Below are positions 1-8,753 of a stretch of 64,000 bases of DNA, piece by piece (within the stretch, counting starts at the first letter, position 1; each line of letters opens with the position of its first letter). The stretch covers positions 6,758,001 through 6,822,000 of the forward strand of contig NZ_LT670817.1 in the NCBI RefSeq assembly GCF_900129425.1, read 5' to 3'. The position numbers and the translations under genes are program-made. The notes below the pieces were generated by a model that searched no databases, was not told where the DNA came from, and saw nothing but the letters and a program-made list of their open reading frames with translations. The stretch comes from Bradyrhizobium erythrophlei (GTDB lineage: Bacteria; Pseudomonadota; Alphaproteobacteria; Rhizobiales; Xanthobacteraceae).

Positions 1-245
1 CTGACGGAAAAAGTCACCCTGTCGCCGGCGTGCACTTTCTCCAGCGCGCCCGGGGACACCTTGAATTGTTCAGTGGCGCCGCCGGAACTGGCTCCGACGG
101 TGCCGTTTTGCGCCTGTTGAATGCCGATAGTGCCACTGATCCGATCGATGGTGGTCACCGTTCCCGTGAGCGCTTGCTGGGCCAGCGCCACCGATGGGAT
201 GACCATCAGCAGGGAACCAGCCAGGATCCGCTTTGCCAGTTTCAT
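1..245 (-). CDS. Secreted hypothetical protein, C-terminus off window
   Basis: The gene starts at an ATG at 245 and reads leftward off the window, so only the first ~81 residues are seen. The N-terminus (MKLAKRILAGSLLMVIPSVALA) is a typical Sec signal peptide with an ALA-Q cleavage site. The mature part looks like a small beta-barrel: LTGTVTTIDR, then a strand with GIQQAQNG, then FKVSPGALEKVHAGDRVTFSV. This layout recalls CusF-like or DUF1344 periplasmic proteins, but the key metal residues would lie beyond the edge, so the family is only a guess. No partner gene is visible on this side. Confidence 0.75.
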   Translation of the reverse strand, partial: MKLAKRILAGSLLMVIPSVALAQQALTGTVTTIDRISGTIGIQQAQNGTVGASSGGATEQFKVSPGALEKVHAGDRVTFSV

Positions 246-348
246 TGAAATCTCCCGGTTTTTCGAACGTTGGGCAATAAGCCGAAGCGAACGGATTGGT
301 TCCCCGGTAATGCCCCCTGGACCGAACAAGCGCCGGATTGGTTTCCCG

Positions 349-789
349 CTACTTCAGCGTAATCGCCAGCCCGCTCAAATCCACATTCGCCATCAGGCCG
401 ACCTGGCGTCCCGACAGTTCCAGCACCGCGCCCTTCTGGTTGGTCAGCACGATCGCGCGCGCGCCGCCGCCGACCGCGAGGCCGGCGCCCGCCGCGCCAT
501 AGACGCCGGCGACGTCGGAGGGCCGGTTGATGTTGCTGACGCGGCCGCGCAGCATAGTCTTCGATCCGCCGAACACCAGGCCGTAGTCCAGTCCGCCGGC
601 CGACAGCGGGTAGCTCCGGCCGCGAAAATTCAGCGAGCCGCCGCCGCCCGAGCCGCCGATGATCCATCCGGCCTTGTAGATCGTGAGCGACACGGTGCCC
701 TCCTCGGCATGGGATGCGGAGCACAGGACGGCGCCGGCGAAAGCGGTCAGCGCGACCAGCGCAATACGAATAGCGGATGACATCTTCAT
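349..789 (-). CDS. Secreted glycine-rich hypothetical protein
   Basis: A 146-residue protein that starts at MKMSSAIRIALV. The longer upstream reading has no signal character. Residues 1-27 form a signal peptide ending in SHAEEG. The mature chain is rich in Gly/Ala, with blocks such as GWIIGGSGGGGSLNF, GGLDYGLVFGG and GVYGAAGAGLAVGGG and alternating hydrophobic strands, suggesting a beta-rich envelope protein. I do not recognise a named family. It is transcribed in the same direction as the partial secreted gene at the left edge but 103 bp upstream of it, so co-transcription is possible but not shown. Confidence 0.7.
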   Translation of the reverse strand: MKMSSAIRIALVALTAFAGAVLCSASHAEEGTVSLTIYKAGWIIGGSGGGGSLNFRGRSYPLSAGGLDYGLVFGGSKTMLRGRVSNINRPSDVAGVYGAAGAGLAVGGGARAIVLTNQKGAVLELSGRQVGLMANVDLSGLAITLK

Positions 790-966
790 GTGCACATTTC
801 CCCGGAATGTTGTGATTGGACGCCACGACGCAGAACGAATCGCGCGGGGCAGAGTGTAGCCGATGGCGCGGATCGGCAAAACGTATTCGCGCTTTTCACG
901 ACCCTCGGCCCGTTCCCCCCTGCGCATTCCTTGCCGCCGACAGTCAGCCGGCGTAGCCCGGATGCT

Positions 967-1485
967 CTAATCGCCGCCCATCGCCACGGGCCAAATCCCT
1001 TGCACCCGGGTGAGCAGCGCCACGGACGCGCATATATCGATGATCAAATGCACGGACGTATTCATCAGATAGCTTCTCCTCTCACCTTTCTGCTTGCGGA
1101 ATTCCCAAAACAGGCCGCCTTCCCGCATGTCCTCGAACGCATGCGCCAGCTCATCCCTGTATTGCTGCGGCCTGCCCTGCAGGGCAGCCGTCAATGCGCG
1201 GCTCAACTTGTTGATCTGCTCTACGCAGCGCAGGACAAAGCCAAGATGGCCAAGATTGAAGGTCCATACGCCGACAAGGACCGCCAAACCGGCAGACAGC
1301 GGCAATCTTTGATTGGACCCATAGTTGCCGGCGGCAAACTGGACTGCCGTATAGACCGCCCACAAGGTGTAATATTGCGTTTGCTTGCTGATGATCAGGT
1401 CGACGAGCCTGGATGGTTCGATCTTGAATAATGCGGCTCTATGCCCCGAAGAGGACGTGAAATGAGATTTTATCATATGGGCCAT
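967..1485 (-). CDS. Hypothetical membrane protein
   Basis: A protein of about 172 residues starting MAHMIKSHFT. This start is preferred because AGAAGGA lies 9 bases upstream; an ATG at 1494 would place the same site directly against the codon. Hydrophobic stretches around YYTLWAVYTAVQFAAG, LSAGLAVLVGVWTFNLGHLGFVL and the C-terminal VHLIIDICASVALL suggest two or three membrane segments separated by a charged loop (QGRPQQYRDELAHAFEDMR). No known domain is recognised. It stands alone between a secreted protein and a divergently transcribed dehydrogenase. Confidence 0.6.
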   Translation of the reverse strand: MAHMIKSHFTSSSGHRAALFKIEPSRLVDLIISKQTQYYTLWAVYTAVQFAAGNYGSNQRLPLSAGLAVLVGVWTFNLGHLGFVLRCVEQINKLSRALTAALQGRPQQYRDELAHAFEDMREGGLFWEFRKQKGERRSYLMNTSVHLIIDICASVALLTRVQGIWPVAMGGD

Positions 1486-1632
1486 TCCCGGCATTCCTTC
1501 TCTGAGTGAAAATAACAAGCGTGCAGTCCGATACAGCCGCTACAGCGACTTAAGCGGGCGCCTCGGGGTGACGCCTTGTGCCGGCGGGCGCGCTTGCTAT
1601 CCTCCGCCAAAATCAAACGCGAGGAAACACCC

Positions 1633-2400
1633 ATGCCGCTTCTCGAAAACCACATCGCCGTCGTCACCGGGTCGGGCTCCGGCATCGGGCACGCGATCGC
1701 ATCGGGCTATGCCCGCGAAGGCGCGCAAGTGGTGCTTCTCGACATCGACGAGAAGGCGGCCGCCGAAGCCGCGCGGGAAATCCGCGAAGCCGGCGGCAAG
1801 GCCGAGAGTTTTGGACTCGACGTGACCCGGCGCGAAGCCTGCGCCGTCGTCGCCAGACGGATTGCCGGCGAGGTCGGGCCGGTCTCGATCCTGGTCAACA
1901 ATGCCGGCATCGCGCGGCGCAACGGCATGCTGGGCGCAGCCGAGGCCGTGACCAGCGACTGGGAGGACATCATCGCCATCAACCTCACCGGCGTCTTCAA
2001 CGTGACGCACGCGTTTCTCGACGCCTTGCGCGCCACCAAAGGGCGCATCGTCAATATCGGCTCGATCCAGTCGTTCGTGCATCTGCGCCAACCGAGTTCG
2101 CCGGCCTATACCGCCTCCAAGCACGGCGTGCTCGGCTTCACCAAGGCGCTCGCCGCCGAACTCGGCAAGGAGGGCGTGCGCGTCAATGCGATCGGCCCGG
2201 GTTTCATCGAGACCCCGCTCAACGCCGGCACCCGCGCCAACAACCCCGACGCGGTGAAGATGTTCATCGATCACACTCCGCTGGGACGCGCGGGCAAGCC
2301 GGAGGACATCGTCGGCCCGGCGATCTTCCTCGCCTCCGATCTCTCAAGCTACGTCACCGGCTCGATCGTGATGGCGGACGGCGGCTACCGGGCGATCTAG
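1633..2400 (+). CDS. Short-chain dehydrogenase/reductase
   Basis: A 255-residue classical SDR, the usual length, that would reduce or oxidise a carbonyl/alcohol with NAD(P). The dinucleotide-binding motif TGSGSGIG is at 12-19, NNAG at 89-92, and the catalytic group is Ser144, Tyr159 and Lys163 (YTASK). An Asp after the second strand (LLDIDE, ~37) suggests NAD rather than NADP. The C-terminal PGFIETPLNAG and SSYVTGSIVMADGGY are typical of the FabG/glucose dehydrogenase group. GAGGA precedes the ATG by 7 bases. It is monocistronic and followed by a REP palindrome. The substrate cannot be told. Confidence 0.88.
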   Translation: MPLLENHIAVVTGSGSGIGHAIASGYAREGAQVVLLDIDEKAAAEAAREIREAGGKAESFGLDVTRREACAVVARRIAGEVGPVSILVNNAGIARRNGMLGAAEAVTSDWEDIIAINLTGVFNVTHAFLDALRATKGRIVNIGSIQSFVHLRQPSSPAYTASKHGVLGFTKALAAELGKEGVRVNAIGPGFIETPLNAGTRANNPDAVKMFIDHTPLGRAGKPEDIVGPAIFLASDLSSYVTGSIVMADGGYRAI

Positions 2401-2430
2401 GGCAAGATGGTTTTAAGTTGAATCGATGCC

Positions 2431-2557
2431 CTTCACCTCTCCCCCACGGGGAGAGGTCGATTTGCGCAGCAAATCGGGTGAGGGGGCTGCACCAACGATA
2501 GACCGTAACCCCTCACCCGGCGCTACGCGCCGACCTCTCCCTTTGGGAGAGGTAAAG
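2431..2557. repeat. REP-like palindrome pair (CTCTCCC/GGGAGAG family)
   Basis: Two inverted arms face each other: CCTCTCCCCCACGGGGAGAGG on the left and CCTCTCCCTTTGGGAGAGG on the right, each with an inner GCAGCAAATCGGGTGAGGGG or CCCCTCACCCGGCGCTACGCG stretch. The same family recurs at 33.54, 34.97, 37.27, 41.69 and 43.25-43.50 kb. It follows the SDR stop by 31 bp and may act as a transcription end or mRNA stabiliser. Confidence 0.8.
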
Positions 2558-2668
2558 TTTCCGCTACAGCTTAACCTAACTTCATCTCATCACGCTTTAG
2601 ACACGCTCGCCTTTTGACCTGTTGGCGATGGCGTAGCCCATGCTTCCAACTCCGTCCGTGCACGGACC

Positions 2669-3177
2669 GCCCGCCTGACGGGCAAATCAGTGACTCGCCT
2701 TGTCACTTGCTTGTCCAGCCCTGTTTGCAAAAATATTCTGATTTTCCGAACACCAAAATCAGTCTATCTGTTCGGCGTCCTGTCCCACTCAGAGGGGCGT
2801 TGCGCAACGTCACCGACGCGGGGCTTGATGCGGTGGACGCGGATGGTGCTCCTGACGAGGGTGCTTGAGGCGGACGGCGAAGACGTGTGGTCCTGACACC
2901 CCGACGCTGGTGTCAAGTCGGTGGAGGCAACTCCGCCGGCGACGGTGGCAAGAAAGCCGATCACCGGGGAGAGCACGGTATAAGCCGTAAACCATTGCGC
3001 GGGGAATGCCGGGTGATTCCGGTGACTCGCTGTGAATACTCGTGTGCATACTTACTACCCATAGCGCACACGAGGCTGCGGGTGCATCGGGCGCCCGGCA
3101 TTCCCTGCGCCCTCTGATTGAGAGGGCGGAACGAGCAGGCCAAACCTCGCGCAACACATGCGGCGAGATCGCGGAAG
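2669..3177 (+). repeat. Dispersed ~508-bp structured repeat, copy A
   Basis: This noncoding block matches, in inverted orientation, the block at 22905-23412 over nearly identical length. Shared segments include GCCCGCCTGACGGGCAAATC, GGGGCGTTGCGCAACGTCACC, GATCACCGGGGAGAGC, TAAGCCGTAAACCATTGCGC and AACGAGCAGGCCAAACCTCG. The 3' half can fold: GGGAATGCCGGG (3002-3013) pairs with CCCGGCATTCCC downstream, enclosing the hairpin CTCGTGTGC/GCACACGAG. A further stem CGCCCTCT/AGAGGGCG follows. Short open frames inside it are not conserved between copies. It is an old mobile or RNA-like repeat of unknown role. Confidence 0.85.
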
Positions 3178-3235
3178 TGTGTTTATGGATCCCGGCGAAC
3201 GGGGCGAGGGAGCGCTGATCGCGGACGCTGGTTGC

Positions 3236-3324
3236 TGTCATTGCCGGGCTTGACCCGGCAATCCATCCGCTTCGCGAGATTCCTTTCAAGCGATGGATAC
3301 GCGGGTCGAGCCCGCGTATGACGA
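3236..3324. repeat. REP doublet (GTCATTGCCGGGC type) beside copy A
   Basis: The left arm GTCATTGCCGGGCTTGACCC, with its palindrome GCCGGGCTTGACCCGGC, is followed by a spacer and the right arm GCGGGTCGAGCCCGCGTATGACG. An equivalent doublet sits in the same relative position beside repeat copy B (22762-22851). Confidence 0.85.
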
Positions 3325-3490
3325 CCTAATATGTTTAGCGCGCGTTCGCGCGACCCGTTGGCTCGCAATGACGGCTGGCCACACCACACTCCGAACGATT
3401 TGACACGGCCCTATCGCTTCGCCAGTTTATCCGCCAACAAACAATACGTCTCGCCGACGGCAAAGACGGCCCAGGCCAACGGGAAACGCC

Positions 3491-4668
3491 ATGTCCAACG
3501 CCCCGCATTTTGACATCGACGTATCGGCGTTCTGGGCAGACCCCTATCCCGATCTTGCCAGGATGCGCAAGGAAGCGCCGATCGCATTCGTGCCGCAACT
3601 CGGCTCGACCGTCTTCACGCGGCGCGACGACATCTTCAGCCAGGAAAAGCGCACCGACGTGTTCTCGTCGCATCAGCCGGCCGGGTTGATGAACACGCTG
3701 ATGGGCCACAACATGATGCGCAAGGACGGCGATGCCCACATGTCCGAGCGCGCCGCGATGTTTCCGGCCGTGTCGCCGCGCGCGGTGCGCGACATCTGGC
3801 GCAAGCAGTTTCAGGCCCACGCCGACCGCATCCTCGATGCGCTGGCACCAATCGGCCGCGCCGACCTCTGCAAGGCGTTCGCGCTGCCGCTGTCGGCCGA
3901 ATGTCTCAAGGACATCACCGGCCTGACCAACATGCGCTATCAGGACATGGATGCGTGGTCGCAGGCGATGATCGACGGCATCGCCAATTACAGCGGCAAC
4001 ACAACAAGGAGGTCGAGGCGCGCTGCCACGCCGCCACCGCGGGGATCGATGCCGCGATCGACGATATGATTCCGGTGGTGACCAGACATCCGAACGCGTC
4101 GATCCTCAGCGTGCTGCTGTCGGCCGGCATGCCCATGATGAGCGTGCGCGCCAACGTCAAGCTGGCGATCTCCGGCGGCCAGAACGAACCGCGCGACGCC
4201 ATCTCGGGCGCGGTCTGGGCGCTGCTGACGCACCCCGATCAGCTCGCGCTGGTACGCGAAGGCAAGGCGAAATGGATCGACGTGTTCGAGGAATATGCGC
4301 GCTGGATCGCGCCGATCGGGATGTCGCCGCGCCGGGTGGCGAAGCCGTGGTGCCACGGCGGCGTCGATTTCGAGCCGGAGGATCGGGTGTTCTTCATGTT
4401 CGGCTCGGCCAATCGCGACGAGGCCTGCTTTCGCAATCCCGACGATTTCGACATCACCCGCGATACCGGCAAAAGCATCGCCTTCGGCGCCGGTCCGCAT
4501 TATTGCGCCGGCGCCTTCGCCTCGCGCGCGATGGTGGCGGACGTGGCGCTGCCCGGCATCTTCGCGCGCTTGAAGGGCTTGCGGCTCGACGTCACGGAGC
4601 CGGCGCGGATCGGCGGCTGGGCGTTTCGCGGGCTGCTCAACCTGCCGGTGATGTGGGAGGCGGGATAG
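3491..4668 (+). pseudogene. Cytochrome P450, single-base frameshift
   Basis: The reading frame opening MSNAPHFDIDVSAFWADPYP carries the P450 N-terminal half up to IANYSGN. From about 4001-4006 the homology continues one frame over as NKEVEARCHAATAG through the stop at 4668. Together they give ~392 residues, a normal class I bacterial P450. The C-terminal part keeps the heme loop FGAGPHYCAG with the cysteine ligand, and an unusual I-helix, SGGQNEPRDAISG, where most P450s have AGxxTT. One missing base in CAACACAACAAGG explains the break. It may be a genuine pseudogene or a sequencing error. No ferredoxin or reductase gene is adjacent. Confidence 0.8.
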
Positions 4669-4863
4669 GATGCGCGGCAACGGCTCACTGGCGCGGGTAT
4701 TTCCTGTAGCCGAGCACATCGATGATGACGATGCCCCAGACGCCGTGAAACACCGTATGGCGCGCCGCCATCCGGCTTTTCGCCAATGCAGCGGTGGATT
4801 TGCGTGCGCAAACCCGCCGGGCGGGATAAATTGCGGCGCCGCCTCCAGCGATCGAGCCAGAGA

Positions 4864-5580
4864 ATGACCGAAGCAAATTTCTCACAACAGGCGAGCGCTT
4901 CCAGGGGCGCCGTCAGCGCGTTTTCCGAGGTTTGTGAAAAATTCCAGGAGATCTCCAAAAGCGGGCAGTCCGGATACCTGCCGATCTATGGCGGGCAGTG
5001 GGCGATTCTGAAGTTCATCGCGAGACATCCCATTCACGCTTACGCCAGTTTATTTCGCGAAGCGATACGCGCCCAATCTTCCCTCGGGATCCTGGTGTCG
5101 TCATTTCCGCTGGAAACGATGATTGCGTTTCTAACCCGCTTTACTGAAGCCGAATTGAAAACACTCAAAACGCTTTCCGAAATGCAGCTTCGCCGCATGA
5201 AATCATTGGTAACGGACAACCCGGTATTGAAGGTTTCCGTTCCGCTAGGCTCCGCTTATGCGCTGCTCAAAGTCAGCAATGAATTGGTAAAAGGTCACGA
5301 CTCGCAGCTGGATTTTCTTAAATCAATGTTCGAGACGCCCGCAGTCCAGTCCTTGACCGGGTCGCTCCTGTTTGGCTTTATCATTGGACTCGCCGCCCTG
5401 GGCTTCCAGTATGTGTTCTTGACGGTTCCAACCATTGCGCGCGCTCAAATCCTTGACGATATGCTGCAGATCGCGTTGGAGGAAAAGCACTTTGGGCCGG
5501 GACCCATCGCGGAAAATGCCGTTCCGCTCGATGTCCCCGTGGACAGCCTGAAGGGCGCAAACCGGACCAGCCAAACGTGA
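4864..5580 (+). CDS. Hypothetical protein with one membrane hairpin
   Basis: A 238-residue protein starting MTEANFSQQASASRG. The first ~170 residues are mainly amphipathic helix (KFQEISKSGQSGYL, RFTEAELKTLKTLSEMQL), somewhat like phasin-type proteins, though no phasin signature is clear. A strongly hydrophobic stretch follows (LTGSLLFGFIIGLAALGFQYVFLTV, ~178-202), then a soluble tail. Codon use is somewhat less GC-biased than its neighbours. The start is chosen because the helix-rich sequence begins there; upstream reading is Arg-rich and noncoding in character. Function is unknown. Confidence 0.65.
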   Translation: MTEANFSQQASASRGAVSAFSEVCEKFQEISKSGQSGYLPIYGGQWAILKFIARHPIHAYASLFREAIRAQSSLGILVSSFPLETMIAFLTRFTEAELKTLKTLSEMQLRRMKSLVTDNPVLKVSVPLGSAYALLKVSNELVKGHDSQLDFLKSMFETPAVQSLTGSLLFGFIIGLAALGFQYVFLTVPTIARAQILDDMLQIALEEKHFGPGPIAENAVPLDVPVDSLKGANRTSQT

Positions 5581-5636
5581 TCCGCGATCATTGCCAATCG
5601 GCGGGTTTAACGCCTCGCCTGACCCGCCGCCGCCCC

Positions 5637-5903
5637 TCACCCGAATCGCAGCTTCGACCGTTCCTTCGCCTTCTCGGCTTCGGTCGCGCGGTCGCGCGAG
5701 GGCGCGTGGGTGTGCAGCGACGCCAGCAGGCGTCGGGCCGAGGCCGAGACCTCCGCGACCGCGCGGTCGAACGCCTCGGCATTGCCCTGCGACGGCTTGT
5801 TGAAGCCGGAGAGTTTTCGCACGAACTGCAGCGCGGAGGCGTGGATCTCCTCCTCGGTCGCCGGCGGTTCGAAATTAAACAGCGTCTTGATGTTGCGGCA
5901 CAT
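5637..5903 (-). CDS. DUF2277 family protein
   Basis: An 88-residue protein beginning MCRNIKTLFNFEPPATEEEI, the N-terminal signature I associate with the DUF2277 family of small cytosolic proteins. It continues through QFVRKLSGFNKPSQGNAEAF, and the length is as expected. The ATG at 5903 has an AAGGAGAAAAAA purine stretch upstream; the longer reading adds only MRRLGKEKK and is rejected. The conserved Cys2 and Arg-Asn-Ile-Lys start may be functional, but no activity is known to me. It lies convergent with the hypothetical protein at 4864-5580. Confidence 0.85.
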   Translation of the reverse strand: MCRNIKTLFNFEPPATEEEIHASALQFVRKLSGFNKPSQGNAEAFDRAVAEVSASARRLLASLHTHAPSRDRATEAEKAKERSKLRFG

Positions 5904-6058
5904 TTTTTTCTCCTTGCCCAGGCGGCGCACGATCCCTGGCTCGAACCCAGGGACGATCGGCCGGCGTAAAAACCTGCATCGCGGTCTATTTTGTCATAGA
6001 ATAGGCGATGCGTTCACCCCTGACGGCGCGCCCGCGCCGACAAAAAAGCGAGTTCTCG

Positions 6059-6304
6059 ATGTCCCACGTCACCTACAAGATCGTTCAGCATGACGGCGGC
6101 TGGGCCTACACCGTCGACGGCGTTTTTTCGGAAGCCTTCGCGACCCATGCCGCAGCACTCGCCGCCGCCAAGCGCGCCGCCGCCGAGCAGCGCGTGCCCG
6201 GCCGTACCGAGGCGATCGAGTACGAGACCGCCGACGGCAAGTGGCACACCGAAACCGCCGCCGGCGGCGACCGTCCCGACACCGACGTCGAGGACAAGCG
6301 GTAG
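6059..6304 (+). CDS. Small DUF2188-like protein
   Basis: An 81-residue protein (MSHVTYKIVQHDGGWAYTVD...). The pattern of a strand, the motif HDGGWAYTVDGVFSEAF, and the Ala-rich helix THAAALAAAKRAAAEQ resembles the DUF2188 two-layer fold; the C-terminus is acidic. The start at 6059 is taken because homology-like sequence begins at this Met and GCGAG lies upstream. It may precede the alpha/beta hydrolase (122 bp downstream), but a shared transcript is not evident. Function is unknown. Confidence 0.65.
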   Translation: MSHVTYKIVQHDGGWAYTVDGVFSEAFATHAAALAAAKRAAAEQRVPGRTEAIEYETADGKWHTETAAGGDRPDTDVEDKR

Positions 6305-6426
6305 CGCCGGTGTTTTCCCGGAAAATTGACCTCGCGCTCCCGACGCTAAGTCTCTCGGATCGCCCGGCACGACGTGATAGGCTTTTACGCAAGCGGCCCG
6401 AGGCCGCGCCCCGGGGAGAAGCCATC

Positions 6427-7491
6427 ATGAAATGTTCGCGCGCGGCGCTATCGGCTATCTTTGCAATGATCTCATTTACGACCGCGCTCGCAGCGGACTA
6501 TCCCACACCGAAACAGGGCGACTGGAGCGCGAAGGATTTCAAATTCCACAACGGCGAGACCATGCCGGAGCTGCGGCTGCATTACACCACCGTCGGCGAA
6601 CCCAACGGACAGCCGGTGCTGGTGCTGCACGGCTCGGGCGGCTCGGCGGCGAGCATGCTGACGCCCGCCTTTGCCGGCGAGCTGTTCGGCCCCGGCCAGC
6701 CGCTCGACGCGTCGAAATACTACATCATTATTCCCGACGGCATCGGCCACGGCAAATCCTCGAAACCGTCGGACGGCATGAAGACGGCGTTTCCGAAATA
6801 CGATTACGAAGACATGGTCGACGCGCAGTACCGCCTGGTCAAGGAAGGGCTCGGAATAAAGCACCTGCGGCTGGTGATCGGCAATTCGATGGGCGGCATG
6901 CACACCTGGATCTGGGGTGTGCGGTATCCGCGGTTCATGGATGCGCTGGTGCCGATGGCCTCGCAGCCGACCGAAATGGCGGCGCGCAACTGGATGCTGC
7001 GCCGGATCATGCTCGACACCATCCGCAACGATCCGGACTACAATGGCGGCAATTACACCGCGCAGCCGCGCATGATGAAGTACGCCATCGTCGCCTATGG
7101 CATCGCCTCCGGCGGCGGCACGCTCGGCTATCAGACGCTGGCGCCGACGGCTGACAAAGCCGACAGGATGGTCGACGAGCGGCTGGCCACGCCGGTAACG
7201 GCAGACGCCAATGACTTCATCTACCAGTGGTACGCCTCGCACGATTACAATCCTTCCGCCGGGATGGAGAAGATCGAGGCGACGCTGCTCGCCATCAATG
7301 CCGCCGACGACGAACGCAATCCGCCGGAAACCGGCGTCACCGACGCCGCGCTGAAGCGCGTCAAGAACGGCCGGCTCTATCTGATCCCGGCCAGCACGCA
7401 GACGCGCGGCCATCTCACCACGGGCAATGCGGCATTCTATAAGCAACAACTGCAGGAGTTGCTGCAGACGGCGCCGCAGCGGACGATGTGA
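6427..7491 (+). CDS. Exported alpha/beta hydrolase (MetX-like fold)
   Basis: A 354-residue protein with a signal peptide (residues 1-22, cut near ALA-AD) and an alpha/beta-hydrolase body. The oxyanion region LVLHGSGGS is at ~65-73, PDGIGHGKSS at ~103-112, and the nucleophile elbow GNSMGGMH puts Ser154 at the active site. A C-terminal TRGHLTT supplies the likely catalytic His. The overall layout (HYTTVGEP, a lid with many Met/Trp) follows homoserine O-acetyltransferase-like hydrolases, but the export signal argues against methionine synthesis. GGGGAGAAG precedes the ATG. The substrate is unknown. Confidence 0.85.
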   Translation: MKCSRAALSAIFAMISFTTALAADYPTPKQGDWSAKDFKFHNGETMPELRLHYTTVGEPNGQPVLVLHGSGGSAASMLTPAFAGELFGPGQPLDASKYYIIIPDGIGHGKSSKPSDGMKTAFPKYDYEDMVDAQYRLVKEGLGIKHLRLVIGNSMGGMHTWIWGVRYPRFMDALVPMASQPTEMAARNWMLRRIMLDTIRNDPDYNGGNYTAQPRMMKYAIVAYGIASGGGTLGYQTLAPTADKADRMVDERLATPVTADANDFIYQWYASHDYNPSAGMEKIEATLLAINAADDERNPPETGVTDAALKRVKNGRLYLIPASTQTRGHLTTGNAAFYKQQLQELLQTAPQRTM

Positions 7492-7589
7492 GGGCCAGTG
7501 GTGGCAGCGCCGGCGATCAAGGATGGCCGCCGGAATGCCGCGATGATAGCTTCGACTAGTTACGACGACATTGTTCCCGGAGGCAGAAC

Positions 7590-8195
7590 TTGACCGACCT
7601 TGGCGCCAGCGACCTCGCGACGATTTACCCGCAACCCTCGCCGCGCGTGATCGCGAAGGCGCGGCCCGAAATCGATGCGCATGCGAGAAACTTCATTGCG
7701 ATGTCGCCGTTCTGCGTGCTGGCGACGTCAGGCTCCGACGGCAGCGTCGATGCTTCGCCGCGCGGCGGCAATCCCGGCTTTGTCCACGTCGTCGGTCCCA
7801 ACAAGCTGCTGCTGCCGGATCGTTCCGGCAACAACCGGATCGACAGTTTCAAGAACATCGTCGAGGGCTCCGGATTCGTGCAGCTGATCTTCTTCGTGCC
7901 GGGCATCGACGAGACGCTGCGCGTCGGCGGCAGAGGCAGGCTGTCGGCGGAGCCGGAACTGCTGGAGTCGATGGAGGAATTCGGGAAGCCGCCGCGCGCG
8001 GTGCTGAGCATCGGCGTGCACGAGGCTTATTTTCATTGCGGCAAGGCGCTGATGCGCTCGAAGCTGTGGTCAAGGGAGGCGCAGGTGGAACGCGCGGTCC
8101 TCCCCAGCATCAGCCAGGTGATCCACGACCAGACCAAGCTCGGCGAGCCGGAATCCCAGGCCGTGGTCGAGGCGCGCTACAGGACGCAGTTGTAG
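7590..8195 (+). CDS. Pyridoxamine 5'-phosphate oxidase-like FMN protein
   Basis: A 201-residue protein starting at a TTG (7590) with GGAGG six bases upstream; no better ATG gives the full fold. It has the split-barrel pattern of PPOX-like flavoproteins: SPFCVLATSGSDGSVDASPRGG, then the FMN-contacting LLLPDRSGNNRIDSFKNI, then VQLIFFVPGIDETLRVGGRGRL. The length and C-terminal YFHCGKALMRSKLW match the MSMEG_1061-type branch, predicted to reduce a substrate with FMN. It is separate from pyridoxine biosynthesis genes, so PdxH activity is not implied. It converges with bfr, with only 14 bp between the stops. Confidence 0.85.
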   Translation: MTDLGASDLATIYPQPSPRVIAKARPEIDAHARNFIAMSPFCVLATSGSDGSVDASPRGGNPGFVHVVGPNKLLLPDRSGNNRIDSFKNIVEGSGFVQLIFFVPGIDETLRVGGRGRLSAEPELLESMEEFGKPPRAVLSIGVHEAYFHCGKALMRSKLWSREAQVERAVLPSISQVIHDQTKLGEPESQAVVEARYRTQL

Positions 8196-8209
8196 CGAGG
8201 ATCTACGGC

Positions 8210-8707
8210 CTACTCCTTGGGGTCGAATTCGCTCTCGAGGCCGCCGACGTGCTTCTGGGTGTAAAGATCAAGCCCGATCCGCTGGATCAAATCGAGTTGG
8301 GTTTCGAGGAAGTCGATGTGGTGCTCCTCATCCTTCATCAGATCTTCGAACAGATCGCGCGAGACGTAATCCTTGACGCCATGGCAGTAGGTCGCCGCTT
8401 CCTGATAAAGCGTGCGCGCCGCGACCTCGGTGGCGAGATCGCAGTCGATGATTTCCTTGACGTTCTGGCCGATCCGCAAGGGATCGAGCACCTGCATGTT
8501 GGGAAACCCGTCGAGAAACAGGATACGGTCGGTGAAGCGATCGGCGTGATGCATCTCCTCGATGGATTCCTTGCGCCATTGCTTGGCCATTTCCAGCAAG
8601 CCCCAGTGATTCAGCAGCCGGAAGTGCAGCCAATACTGGTTGATGGCGGTGAGTTCGCTGCGCAGACCCTTGTTGAGGTAATCGATGACCTTGAGGTCGC
8701 CTTGCAT
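8210..8707 (-). CDS. bfr: Bacterioferritin
   Basis: A 165-residue bacterioferritin that oxidises and stores iron in a 24-mer cage with heme at subunit dimers. All ferroxidase ligands fall at the E. coli numbering: Glu18, Glu51, His54, Glu94, Glu127 and His130, and the heme ligand Met52 is present (EEMHHADR). It lies downstream of bfd on the same strand. A perfect Irr-type box sits 47-63 bp upstream of the ATG, so it should be controlled by iron through Irr. The C-terminus adds a short acidic tail (GGLESEFDPKE). Confidence 0.97.
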   Translation of the reverse strand: MQGDLKVIDYLNKGLRSELTAINQYWLHFRLLNHWGLLEMAKQWRKESIEEMHHADRFTDRILFLDGFPNMQVLDPLRIGQNVKEIIDCDLATEVAARTLYQEAATYCHGVKDYVSRDLFEDLMKDEEHHIDFLETQLDLIQRIGLDLYTQKHVGGLESEFDPKE

Positions 8708-8753
8708 GGTGCACTCCGCTCGCTGAAGCCAAATGAATCCGCCTCTATTCAAC

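Noticed and set aside
2690..3321. Several 60-160-residue frames inside repeat copy A
   Set aside because: None is kept intact in copy B, and none has a ribosome site; the block is better explained as a noncoding structured repeat.
4685..4885. 66-residue minus frame ending GVWGIVIIDVLGYRKYPRQ
   Set aside because: The hydrophobic end is protein-like, but there is no ribosome site or known family, and it overlaps the start of the plus-strand gene at 4864.
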